From an uncultured Chthonomonadaceae bacterium (GTDB lineage: Bacteria > Armatimonadota > Fimbriimonadia > Fimbriimonadales > Fimbriimonadaceae), in NCBI GenBank assembly GCA_946479035.1, contig CAMLDW010000001.1, positions 62,001 to 126,000 on the forward strand: DNA of 64,000 nt, in the 5' to 3' direction. Of this stretch, positions 16,133-23,039 are shown piece after piece (within the stretch, counting starts at the first letter, position 1; every line of letters starts with the position of its first letter). The notes under the pieces were generated by a model that ran no database searches, was not told the DNA's origin, and worked only from the letters and a program-made list of their open reading frames with translations. Both the position numbers and the translations under genes were made by a program.

Positions 16133-17387
16133 GCGTCTGCACGATGACACTCGCGCGTTCGGTTTCGTGCTCCACGATCTCGAACGCGCGACCGGTCCCC
16201 TTGTCCTCGCCGTGGACGTCGGCGAGGACGTCGCCCTTCACGACTCGGTCGCCGACCTCGACGCGCAGCACGACCCCGACTGCGGGATCGATCACGTCGT
16301 CCTTCGTCTTCCGTCCGCCGCCCATCTCCACCACGCACTGGCCGATCGTCGCGGCGTCCGCGCGCGCGACCCAGCCAGACTTCTCCGCCCGCACTTGAGT
16401 GAAGGAGTGCGCAAGGCACCACTCTTCGCTCTCGAACACTGAGGGGTCTGCGCCCTGCGCGGCGAACCACTCGCGCGCCTTTGCCAATGCTGAGCCAGAG
16501 TCCAACGCCTTTTCCGCATCTTTTCCACCACCTTTTCCGACGGCGGTGAGCGCCAAGCCCGCGAAGTGCAGGCAGAGCTCGCGGAACCGGCCCTCCTCGC
16601 CTCGGAGCACGCGCAGAGCCTCCTTCACCTCCAGCGCGTTCCCGACCGCGCGCCCCAGCGGCTGATCCATGTCGGTGATGGATAAGTGCAGGTCTAGGCC
16701 ACAGAGCCTCCCAATATCCTTGAGGCAGCGGGCCAGTTCCTGCGCTGCTGGCAGCGACTTCATGAACGCCCCAGAGCCGCACTTCACGTCCAGGACGACC
16801 GTCTCCGCACCGCCAGCGAGCTTCTTGGAGAGGATCGACGACACGATCAGCGGCACGCTCCCCACCGTGCCCGTCACGTCGCGCAGAGCGTAGAGCTTCT
16901 TGTCCGCAGGAGCGAGGCGCGGCGTCTGCCCTGTGATCGAAAGGCCGATGCGCGCCGCCTGCGCCTTCATCTCCTCCGGCGAAAGGTCCATCCGGAAACC
17001 CGGCACCGAAGAGAGCTTGTCGACCGTTCCTCCGGTGGTTCCCAGCCCGCGCCCGGACATCTTTACGACCGTCAGCCCGCACGATGCGAGCAGCGGCAAC
17101 AGTACGATCGTCGTCTTGTCGCCGACCCCGCCGGTCGAGTGCTTGTCCACCCACGGCTTGGGCAGCTCCGTGAGGTCAAGCCGCTCGCCGGACGCCGCCA
17201 TCGCCTTCGTCAGGTCGGCGGTCTCATGCGGCGATAGCGGATTGAGGTACGCCGCCATCAGCCACGCCGCAAGCTGGTAGTCGGGGACCGTCCCGTCCGC
17301 CGCTCCGCGCGCAAGGGCGATGAGTTCCTCGGCGGAGTTCGTCGCGCCGTCACGCCGGTGCGCGATCGTTTCGAGGAACCCGCTCAT
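16125..17387 (-). CDS. deoA: Pyrimidine-nucleoside/thymidine phosphorylase
   Basis: A 420-residue phosphorylase that splits pyrimidine (deoxy)nucleosides with phosphate to base and (deoxy)ribose-1-phosphate. It starts MSGFLETIAHRRDG at ATG 17387, coupled by ATGA to mtnA. Motifs: phosphate-binding WVDKHSTGGVGDKTT, the family signature SGRGLGTTGGTVDKLSS (the usual final glutamate is serine here), LRDVTGTVGS, DVKCGSGAFMKS and MDQPLGRAVGNALEV. The length fits bacterial Pdp/DeoA rather than the ~500-residue archaeal AMP phosphorylases. The open frame upstream to 17864 is a shadow of mtnA. Confidence 0.92.
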   Translation of the reverse strand: MSGFLETIAHRRDGATNSAEELIALARGAADGTVPDYQLAAWLMAAYLNPLSPHETADLTKAMAASGERLDLTELPKPWVDKHSTGGVGDKTTIVLLPLLASCGLTVVKMSGRGLGTTGGTVDKLSSVPGFRMDLSPEEMKAQAARIGLSITGQTPRLAPADKKLYALRDVTGTVGSVPLIVSSILSKKLAGGAETVVLDVKCGSGAFMKSLPAAQELARCLKDIGRLCGLDLHLSITDMDQPLGRAVGNALEVKEALRVLRGEEGRFRELCLHFAGLALTAVGKGGGKDAEKALDSGSALAKAREWFAAQGADPSVFESEEWCLAHSFTQVRAEKSGWVARADAATIGQCVVEMGGGRKTKDDVIDPAVGVVLRVEVGDRVVKGDVLADVHGEDKGTGRAFEIVEHETERASVIVQTLT

Positions 17388-18376
17388 CTCTTTCCGTCTG
17401 CGGTCGCGCGCTCGAACGAAAACGGCGCGTGCGAGACGCCGCGCTCCGTCACGATCGCGGTGATGAGTTCTCCGGGCGTCACGTCGAAGGCGGGGTTGAA
17501 CACCGGGCACCCTTCCGGCGCGACCCTCACTCCCTCGATCTCCGTCAGTTCGCGCGCGTCGCGCTCTTCGATCGGAATGTCGGCACCAGTCGTGAGAGAT
17601 AGGTCGAGCGACGAAGAGGGCGCGGCGACGACGAACGGGATCCCGTGGTGCCTCGCCGCGACCGCGAGCGAGTAAGTGCCGATCTTGTTCGCAGTGTCGC
17701 CGTTGCGCGCGATCCGGTCCGCGCCCACGATCACGATATCCACCTCGCCAGCGCGCATCAACGCCGCCGCCGCCCCGTCGGCGATGGACCGGAAGGGGAT
17801 CCCGTCCTGTAAGAGTTCCCACGCGGTCAGCCGCAGCCCCTGCATCCTCGGCCGCGTCTCGCACGAGTACACGATCGCCACGCGGCCCGCCTCAAACGCC
17901 GTGCGCACGATCCCGAGCGCGGTCCCGTGCCCGGCGGTCGCCAAAGAGCCCGTGTTGCAGACGGTCAGCACGCGCGCGCCGGCGGGTACCAGCGCGGCGC
18001 CGAACCGCGCCAAAGCCAGGTTCATTTCAACGTCCTCCCTCTCGATCGCCTGCGCTTCGGCGAGCACCCGCTCAAACGAGCGATCCCCCAAAGCCGCAAT
18101 CCGGTCAAGCGCCCAGCACAGGTTCACCGCGGTCGGCCGCGAAGCCGCCAGCCCGGCCCGCGCCGCCTCGAAGTCCGCCCCGGACCCCGCCGCCAGCGCC
18201 ATCCCATAGCTGGCCGCCACCCCGATCGCCGGCGCCCCGCGCACAGCCATGTCGCGGATCGCGTCGCGCACCTCCTCCCAGCTCGTCAGGCGCAGCCAGA
18301 CCGTCCGAAGCGGTAGCTGCCGCTGGTCCAGCACCATGAGCGCCCCGTCCCTCCATTCCATCGCCCGCACAGGCAT
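17384..18376 (-). CDS. mtnA: S-methyl-5-thioribose-1-phosphate isomerase (eIF2B-like fold)
   Basis: A 330-residue isomerase that converts 5-methylthioribose-1-phosphate to methylthioribulose-1-phosphate in methionine salvage. Seen: DMAVRGAPAIGVAASYGMALA near residue 48, the catalytic cysteine in LTVCNTGSLATAGHGTALG near residue 150, and the catalytic aspartate in IVGADRIARNGDTANKIGTY near residue 235. ATG 18376 is preceded at 7 nt by TACCCT, so the mRNA is probably leaderless. No other methionine-salvage gene is nearby; the partner is deoA, overlapping by ATGA. A ribose-1,5-bisphosphate isomerase role, also eIF2B-like, is a less likely alternative. Confidence 0.92.
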   Translation of the reverse strand: MPVRAMEWRDGALMVLDQRQLPLRTVWLRLTSWEEVRDAIRDMAVRGAPAIGVAASYGMALAAGSGADFEAARAGLAASRPTAVNLCWALDRIAALGDRSFERVLAEAQAIEREDVEMNLALARFGAALVPAGARVLTVCNTGSLATAGHGTALGIVRTAFEAGRVAIVYSCETRPRMQGLRLTAWELLQDGIPFRSIADGAAAALMRAGEVDIVIVGADRIARNGDTANKIGTYSLAVAARHHGIPFVVAAPSSSLDLSLTTGADIPIEERDARELTEIEGVRVAPEGCPVFNPAFDVTPGELITAIVTERGVSHAPFSFERATADGKR

Positions 18377-18418
18377 CGGCGGAAGGGTACCAGCCGGTTC
18401 CGGGTAACACTCGCGCCG

Positions 18419-18739
18419 ATGAAGGTCCTGCTGTTGGAAGACAACCTGATGTGGTCGGTCCGCACGCGCAAGGGGCTCGAGACGCTCGGCTGCAAGGTGA
18501 TCGTGGTCTCCAAGCCGACTGACGAACTGCCGCCAGCGGACCTTGCCATCGTAAACCTCGGCGCCAAGTCGCTCGACCCGTTCAAGTGCATCGCAGCGCT
18601 CAAGAAGCGCGGGACCCGCACGATCGGCCACATTGGGCACAAGGAGAAGGATATCTGGGAGCAGGGAGAGAAGGCCGGTTGCGACGTCGTCGTCAGCAAC
18701 GGCTCGCTCGCGCACAAGCTGGCCTCGCTCATCGAGTAA
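18419..18739 (+). CDS. Stand-alone degenerate receiver (CheY-like) domain protein
   Basis: 106 residues that follow the receiver pattern: MKVLLLEDNLMW, helix, CKVIVVS, then ADLAIVNLGAKS where a phospho-acceptor aspartate is expected at the N of IVNL, then TRTIGHIGH for the Thr/Ser position, and CDVVVSNGSLAHKLASLI, where the conserved lysine is missing. The fold assignment is an inference from this spacing. If right, it is a pseudo-receiver that cannot be phosphorylated normally and acts by protein binding. It is divergent from mtnA and 23 bp upstream of the M1 peptidase gene, which has its own -10. Confidence 0.6.
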   Translation: MKVLLLEDNLMWSVRTRKGLETLGCKVIVVSKPTDELPPADLAIVNLGAKSLDPFKCIAALKKRGTRTIGHIGHKEKDIWEQGEKAGCDVVVSNGSLAHKLASLIE

Positions 18740-18762
18740 CGCGCAAGAAGTAAACTCTGCCG

Positions 18763-21105
18763 ATGAGCTTGCGCCGGTGCTTTCTCCTCGCTGCAGCGCT
18801 GTCTTCCTCGTCCGCACTCGCACAGCCCCGAGAGCGCACTTACGACCTCCGCAACGTCGCCTACCGCCTTTGGTTCAACGAGGAGCAGAGGACTTTCGAC
18901 GCGCAGGTCACGAACACAGTCTCCATGCTCGCCGAGGGCACGCGCAGCGTCTGGTTCGACGCACAAGGGCTCATCGTCAAGTCCGTTACGGCGAACGGGA
19001 AGAGCGTCCCCTTCCACACGCAGGACCGAAAGATCTTCGTCGACCTCGACCGCGCCTACAACACCGGCGAAAAGGTCGACGTGCTTATCAAGTACTCCGC
19101 GAGGCCGACCGGCGGGCTCTACTTCGTGCATGAGCGGGACGCATGGCCGAGCCGTTCGTCCGTGATCTACAGCAAGGGCGAGCCGGAGTTCAACCGCCAG
19201 TGGCTCGCCTCCTATGACTATCCGGACGACAAGGCCACGACCGAGTGCTGGATCGCCGTGCGGCCCGGATGGACCGCCGTAAGCAACGGCGTGCTCGTCG
19301 CGGTCGACAAGCAGGACTCTGCCTGGACCTACCACTGGCGCATGGACCAACCGATCTCGACCTATCTGATCGCGTTCGCCGCCTCCGACTTTGAAAAGAG
19401 CACCGCGATGCTCGGCGACCTTCCCGTCGAGTACTACGTCCCACGCGGCCTGGGCGTGCAAGGCGCCGCCTCGTTCGGCGGCACGGAAAAGATCGTCGAC
19501 TACTACGGAAAGCTGACCGGCGTGCCCTACACTTTCGGACGCTTTAGCCAAGTGACGATCCCGGACTTCGTCACCGGCGGCATGGAGAACGCGACGATGG
19601 TCTCGCAGACCATCTCCACGCTGCACACACCGGAAGAAGAGCCGCTCATAAGTTCGACCGACCTCGTCGCGCACGAGCTCGCGCACCAGTGGTTCGGCGA
19701 CACCGCTACCTGCGCGACTTGGTCGCACATGTGGCTGAACGAAGGGTTCGCTACTCTCCTACCGAGCTTCTGGACGCGCGAGAGCCAAGGCGAAGGCGAG
19801 TTCGAGCTGGACAGGAAGCAGACTGTGGCGAGCGGCCTCAACGCCTCGCGCAACGACCGCGCCCCCGTCGTGCTGCTCGATTACGGCGCAGACCCCGACC
19901 GGATGCTGCGCCAGGCGTCCTACGCCGGGGGCGCGGCGCGCATGTTCATGCTCATCGACCTGATCGGCGAGAACGCGTTCTGGCGCGGGATCAAGGAGTA
20001 CCTCACGCTGTGCCGCTTCAAGCCCGCCACCACCGACCAGTTCTTCGCCGCTCTCTCGCAGTCCTGCGGAAAGGACCTCACCTGGTTCCGCGACCAGTGG
20101 TTCTACCGAGAGGGCGAGCCCGTCATTCGCGCAAAGGTCGAGGGCCGCACCGTGACCCTCTCGCAACAGCAGGCTTGGACGCTAGATGTCCCGGTCTGGC
20201 AGTTCGCAGACGGCCAATGGACGCTGAACAAACTGCACATCGACACCAACGAGGCCTCGATGACGCTTCCCGCCGACGGGCCGGTGCTCATCGACCCCGA
20301 ACGGCGCGTCATGGCACAGGTCCTGGACGCGCCACAGTTCCCCCCAGAGCTCGCCGCCGCCGCTTGGCGCGCGTCGCCCTCCGCCGCCGTGCGCGACGAG
20401 CTGATCGGCCTCGTCCAATCGCTCCGCGACGAGGCGCTCTTGTTGCAGCTCATGGATGAAGAGAAGGTCGCGTCGCTGCGCGAGCGCCTCGCCAGCCAGC
20501 TGAACCGGAACGACACCGCCTCCTGGCTGCGCCTGGTGGACGACGCCGACCGTCGCATCGCGTACAGCGCGGTACAACGGCTGGGCGGCGGGTCAGAGGC
20601 CCCAGAGGTCGTCGCCAAGCTTCGCTCCGTCATGGCCGAGGACCGCAACCCGCGCATTCGTTGCGCCGCGCTGGAAGGGGTCTACAACTTGACGGGCGAA
20701 GCCGCGCTCGTCGACCAAGCGTGGGCCACCGACGCGCCGAACGAGTGCTTCCGGCTCTTCGCCCTGCGCACGTGGTCGATGAAAGACCCGGTGAGGGCGC
20801 GCAAGGAGTGCTTGGGCCTCGTCGCCAGTTCGACGAACACGATTCTGCGCATTGAAGCGATCCGGCGGCTTGGCACGCTCAAGGACCAGCCCGACTCAAA
20901 AGCCGTCTACACGGCACTGGTGAAGATCGTCCGCGACGAGAACTCGTACCAGGGCCGCATGGCTGCCGCGAACGCCCTGGCGTCCTACGGCGACCCCGCC
21001 GCGCTCACCTACCTGCGACCGCTTCTTGATGAAGGAAACTCGCGCTTTGCGAACAACGTCCGCGGCGCGGTCGGGCGCCTTGAGCGATTGATAAGCGAAG
21101 AATAG
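18763..21105 (+). CDS. M1 family zinc aminopeptidase, exported
   Basis: A 780-residue gluzincin aminopeptidase with signal peptide MSLRRCFLLAAALSSSSALAQ. The exopeptidase motif GGMENATM is followed by zinc motif HELAHQWFGD near residue 303 and the third ligand in WLNEGFAT near residue 325; a catalytic tyrosine region follows (QASYAGGAARMF). From about residue 530 the protein is helical with HEAT-like repeats (AEDRNPRIRCAALEGVY). It should trim N-terminal residues from peptides in the periplasm or outside. TAAACT lies 6 nt before the ATG. A diverged paralogue (23040-25364) lies 2 kb away on the other strand. Confidence 0.93.
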   Translation: MSLRRCFLLAAALSSSSALAQPRERTYDLRNVAYRLWFNEEQRTFDAQVTNTVSMLAEGTRSVWFDAQGLIVKSVTANGKSVPFHTQDRKIFVDLDRAYNTGEKVDVLIKYSARPTGGLYFVHERDAWPSRSSVIYSKGEPEFNRQWLASYDYPDDKATTECWIAVRPGWTAVSNGVLVAVDKQDSAWTYHWRMDQPISTYLIAFAASDFEKSTAMLGDLPVEYYVPRGLGVQGAASFGGTEKIVDYYGKLTGVPYTFGRFSQVTIPDFVTGGMENATMVSQTISTLHTPEEEPLISSTDLVAHELAHQWFGDTATCATWSHMWLNEGFATLLPSFWTRESQGEGEFELDRKQTVASGLNASRNDRAPVVLLDYGADPDRMLRQASYAGGAARMFMLIDLIGENAFWRGIKEYLTLCRFKPATTDQFFAALSQSCGKDLTWFRDQWFYREGEPVIRAKVEGRTVTLSQQQAWTLDVPVWQFADGQWTLNKLHIDTNEASMTLPADGPVLIDPERRVMAQVLDAPQFPPELAAAAWRASPSAAVRDELIGLVQSLRDEALLLQLMDEEKVASLRERLASQLNRNDTASWLRLVDDADRRIAYSAVQRLGGGSEAPEVVAKLRSVMAEDRNPRIRCAALEGVYNLTGEAALVDQAWATDAPNECFRLFALRTWSMKDPVRARKECLGLVASSTNTILRIEAIRRLGTLKDQPDSKAVYTALVKIVRDENSYQGRMAAANALASYGDPAALTYLRPLLDEGNSRFANNVRGAVGRLERLISEE

Positions 21106-21133
21106 GACGTTCCCGCCCTTTCAGGGTAGGGGG

Positions 21134-21793
21134 TCAGACCGCCACGGTCTTCAGCTTGTCCGAGACGCTGAACGCCGCCTCGGTCTTTGCCCGCACTTCG
21201 TCCACCGTCACGCCGTCCGCGACTTCGATCAGCCGCAGGGACTTCCCGCGATCGACCTCGAAGACACAGAGGTCCGTGATGACGAGGTCGAGGCACGCCT
21301 TGCCTGTCAGAGGAAGGGTGCACCTCTTCAGCACTTTTGAGTCGCCCTCCTTGTTCGTGTGCGCCATCACGCACACGACGCGGCGCACGCCCGCCACGAG
21401 GTCCATCGCGCCGCCCATCCCTTTCACGAGCTTGCCAGGGATCATCCAGTTGGCGATGTCGCCCTGCTCGCTGACCTCCATCGCACCAAGGATGGCGAGG
21501 TTGATGTGCCCGCCACGGATCATGCCGAACGAGTCCGAGGACGAGAAGTAAGAAGTGCCGGCGATCTCGGTGATCGTCTGCTTCCCCGCGTTGACGAGGT
21601 CCGGGTCCTCTTCGCCCGCGAAAGGGAAGGGGCCCATTCCCAACATCCCGTTCTCGCTCTGTAGCACGACCTCGACGCCGTCCGGCACGTAGTTGGCGAC
21701 GAGCGTCGGGATGCCGATCCCGAGGTTTACATAATAGCCGTCACGCAGCTCTTTCGCCGCGCGCATCGCCAGCTGTTCTCGGGTCAGAGGCAC
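21134..21793 (-). CDS. scoB: 3-oxoacid CoA-transferase subunit B
   Basis: A 219-residue beta subunit that moves CoA between succinate (or another acyl donor) and acetoacetate. It shows GYYVNLGIGIPTLVANYVP, the catalytic glutamate in LQSENGMLGMGPFP near residue 46, MIRGGHINLAILGAMEVS, MIPGKLVKGMGGAMDLV and VMAHTNKEG. Start: GTG 21793, preceded by GGAGG at 6-7 nt. The frame stays open upstream through heptamer-repeat DNA to 21886, but that part is not family-like. Normally scoA and scoB are adjacent or overlap; here a roughly 0.5 kb element with another gene separates them. Confidence 0.93.
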   Translation of the reverse strand: MPLTREQLAMRAAKELRDGYYVNLGIGIPTLVANYVPDGVEVVLQSENGMLGMGPFPFAGEEDPDLVNAGKQTITEIAGTSYFSSSDSFGMIRGGHINLAILGAMEVSEQGDIANWMIPGKLVKGMGGAMDLVAGVRRVVCVMAHTNKEGDSKVLKRCTLPLTGKACLDLVITDLCVFEVDRGKSLRLIEVADGVTVDEVRAKTEAAFSVSDKLKTVAV

Positions 21794-21808
21794 AGGGCGC
21801 CTCCATTG

Positions 21809-21829
21809 TCGAAGGTCGAAGGTCGAAAG
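21809..21829 (+). repeat. Left terminal heptamer array of the element
   Basis: Three tandem heptamers TCGAAGG, TCGAAGG, TCGAAAG, followed by T. The same 21 bases recur exactly at 45072-45092 inside the GHL10 gene. The inverted partner is at 22294-22314. Confidence 0.8.
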
Positions 21830-21836
21830 TAGAAAG

Positions 21837-22319
21837 TCATGCCTTGCTTCCCGTCTTGCCCGCCTGAATGGCCGCCAACAGCCCACCCAACATCCTTGAT
21901 ACTACTTCTGCTTGCCGTTTCATCTCCAGATGCTGCTCATCATTGAAGAATCCGACATCGTGACAAACGATGACCTGTGCGCGCAACTCTGCACTCGAGG
22001 CCTTCGCGACAGAGACAAACTGAGCAAACTCCCTTTGAGACTTACGCTCCGCGCCTTCTGCCAAGTTAGGGACGATTGAGAGAGCGGCCCGCCTCATCTG
22101 ACCTTGCAGTGCCCAATCCTTGCTCACTGGCCCCGAGCTCGTTAAGTCATACGTGGTCTTGGCGAGCAGGCGTGCCTTTTGCCAGACGCTCAGGTGCTCA
22201 AATCCGTAGCTCGACGGCGGTTCGCACACAAGCGCTGAAGTCATGGGACTCGACATCAGAAAGTCGTGACCGTCATCGGCGCCCGTCTCGAGACTTTCGA
22301 CTTTCGACTTTCGACTCAT
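21837..22319 (-). CDS. Four-helix-bundle protein (S23 / 23S rRNA-intervening-sequence protein family)
   Basis: Up to 160 residues. From [20 protein letters not shown] onward the protein matches the S23/TIGR02436 family: four amphipathic helices, with [20 protein letters not shown] and [17 protein letters not shown] as the central signature. The family was first found in intervening sequences of 23S rRNA genes and is related to Avd of diversity-generating retroelements; its biochemical role is unclear. ATG 22319 overlaps the scoA stop (ATGA), but the first 14 residues are encoded by the heptamer repeat, so ATG 22256 or 22244 may be the real start. It is the only gene of the element between scoA and scoB. 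Confidence 0.85.
   Translation of the reverse strand: MSRKSKVESLETGADDGHDFLMSSPMTSALVCEPPSSYGFEHLSVWQKARLLAKTTYDLTSSGPVSKDWALQGQMRRAALSIVPNLAEGAERKSQREFAQFVSVAKASSAELRAQVIVCHDVGFFNDEQHLEMKRQAEVVSRMLGGLLAAIQAGKTGSKA
22294..22314 (-). repeat. Right terminal heptamer array of the element
   Basis: On the minus strand three perfect TCGAAAG heptamers, starting just after the scoA stop codon. It is the inverted counterpart of the array at 21809-21829. Confidence 0.8.
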
Positions 22320-23017
22320 TGCCCGGGCCTCGTAGTCCGCCGCTCGATCCGCTTTTCGTACTGTGCACCCTTGATGATCCGGTCAACGAAGATCGAGGGC
22401 GTGTGGATCTCGTCGCCCTCGAGCCCGCCAATCTCGACCAGCTCCTCGACCTCAGCGACCGTCACCTTGGCCGCCGTCGCCATCATCGGGTTGAAGTTGC
22501 GCGCGGTCTTGTTGAACACGAGGTTCCCCCACCGGTCGCCCTTCTGCGCCTTCACGATCGCAAGGTCCGCGAAGAGCCCGGTCTCCATCACGTACTCCTC
22601 GCCGTTGAACTTCCGCACCTCTTTCCCCTCAGCGATCATAGTGCCGACACCGGTCCTGACGAAGAACGCCGGGATCCCGGCGCCGCCCGCGCGGATCCTC
22701 TCCGCCAATGTCCCTTGCGGGTTGAACTCCAGCTCCAGTTCGCCGCTCAGGAACTGCCGCTCGAACTCCTCGTTCTCACCGACGTAGCTCGAGACCATCT
22801 TCTTGATCTGTTTGGTCTGCAAGAGCAGGCCCATCCCGAAGTCGTCCACGCCGCAGTTGTTGCTGATCACCGTGATCCCCTTTACGCCCGAGTCGCGCAC
22901 CGCGACGATCAAGTTCTCCGGGATGCCGCAAAGGCCGAAGCCTCCCGACATGATCGTCATCCCGTCGAACAGCAGTCCTTCCACCGCGGACTTCGCGTCT
23001 GCGCAGACCTTGTTCAT
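22316..23017 (-). CDS. scoA: 3-oxoacid CoA-transferase subunit A
   Basis: A 233-residue alpha subunit. It begins [20 protein letters not shown], then the CoA-binding glycine-rich motif [56 protein letters not shown] and [16 protein letters not shown]. The C-terminus [14 protein letters not shown] is where bacterial ScoA usually ends. The TGA stop overlaps the ATG of the four-helix-bundle gene, and the heptamer repeats begin directly after it. With scoB it forms the heterodimeric CoA transferase used for ketone-body or short-chain acid metabolism. Confidence 0.94.
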   Translation of the reverse strand: MNKVCADAKSAVEGLLFDGMTIMSGGFGLCGIPENLIVAVRDSGVKGITVISNNCGVDDFGMGLLLQTKQIKKMVSSYVGENEEFERQFLSGELELEFNPQGTLAERIRAGGAGIPAFFVRTGVGTMIAEGKEVRKFNGEEYVMETGLFADLAIVKAQKGDRWGNLVFNKTARNFNPMMATAAKVTVAEVEELVEIGGLEGDEIHTPSIFVDRIIKGAQYEKRIERRTTRPGQ

Positions 23018-23039
23018 CTAGAAAAAAAGGTTACCACGC

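Larger units (their letters stand above)
21809..22316. mobile_element. Candidate small mobile element: four-helix-bundle gene bounded by inverted heptamer arrays
   Basis: About 508 bp lie between scoB and scoA. The left end is three TCGAARG heptamers (21809-21829) followed by GTAGAAAGTC; the right end is three TCGAAAG heptamers in inverted orientation (22294-22314). The two ends differ at 2 of 21 positions. CATTG flanks both sides (21804-21808 and 22317-22321), which could be a 5-bp target duplication. The only gene inside encodes an S23-type four-helix-bundle protein; there is no transposase. That it moves is an inference from structure and position. Confidence 0.5.

Noticed and set aside
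21809..22316. Classical insertion sequence
   Set aside because: No transposase fits in 508 bp; the only gene is of the S23 family. It is reported as a candidate non-autonomous element instead.
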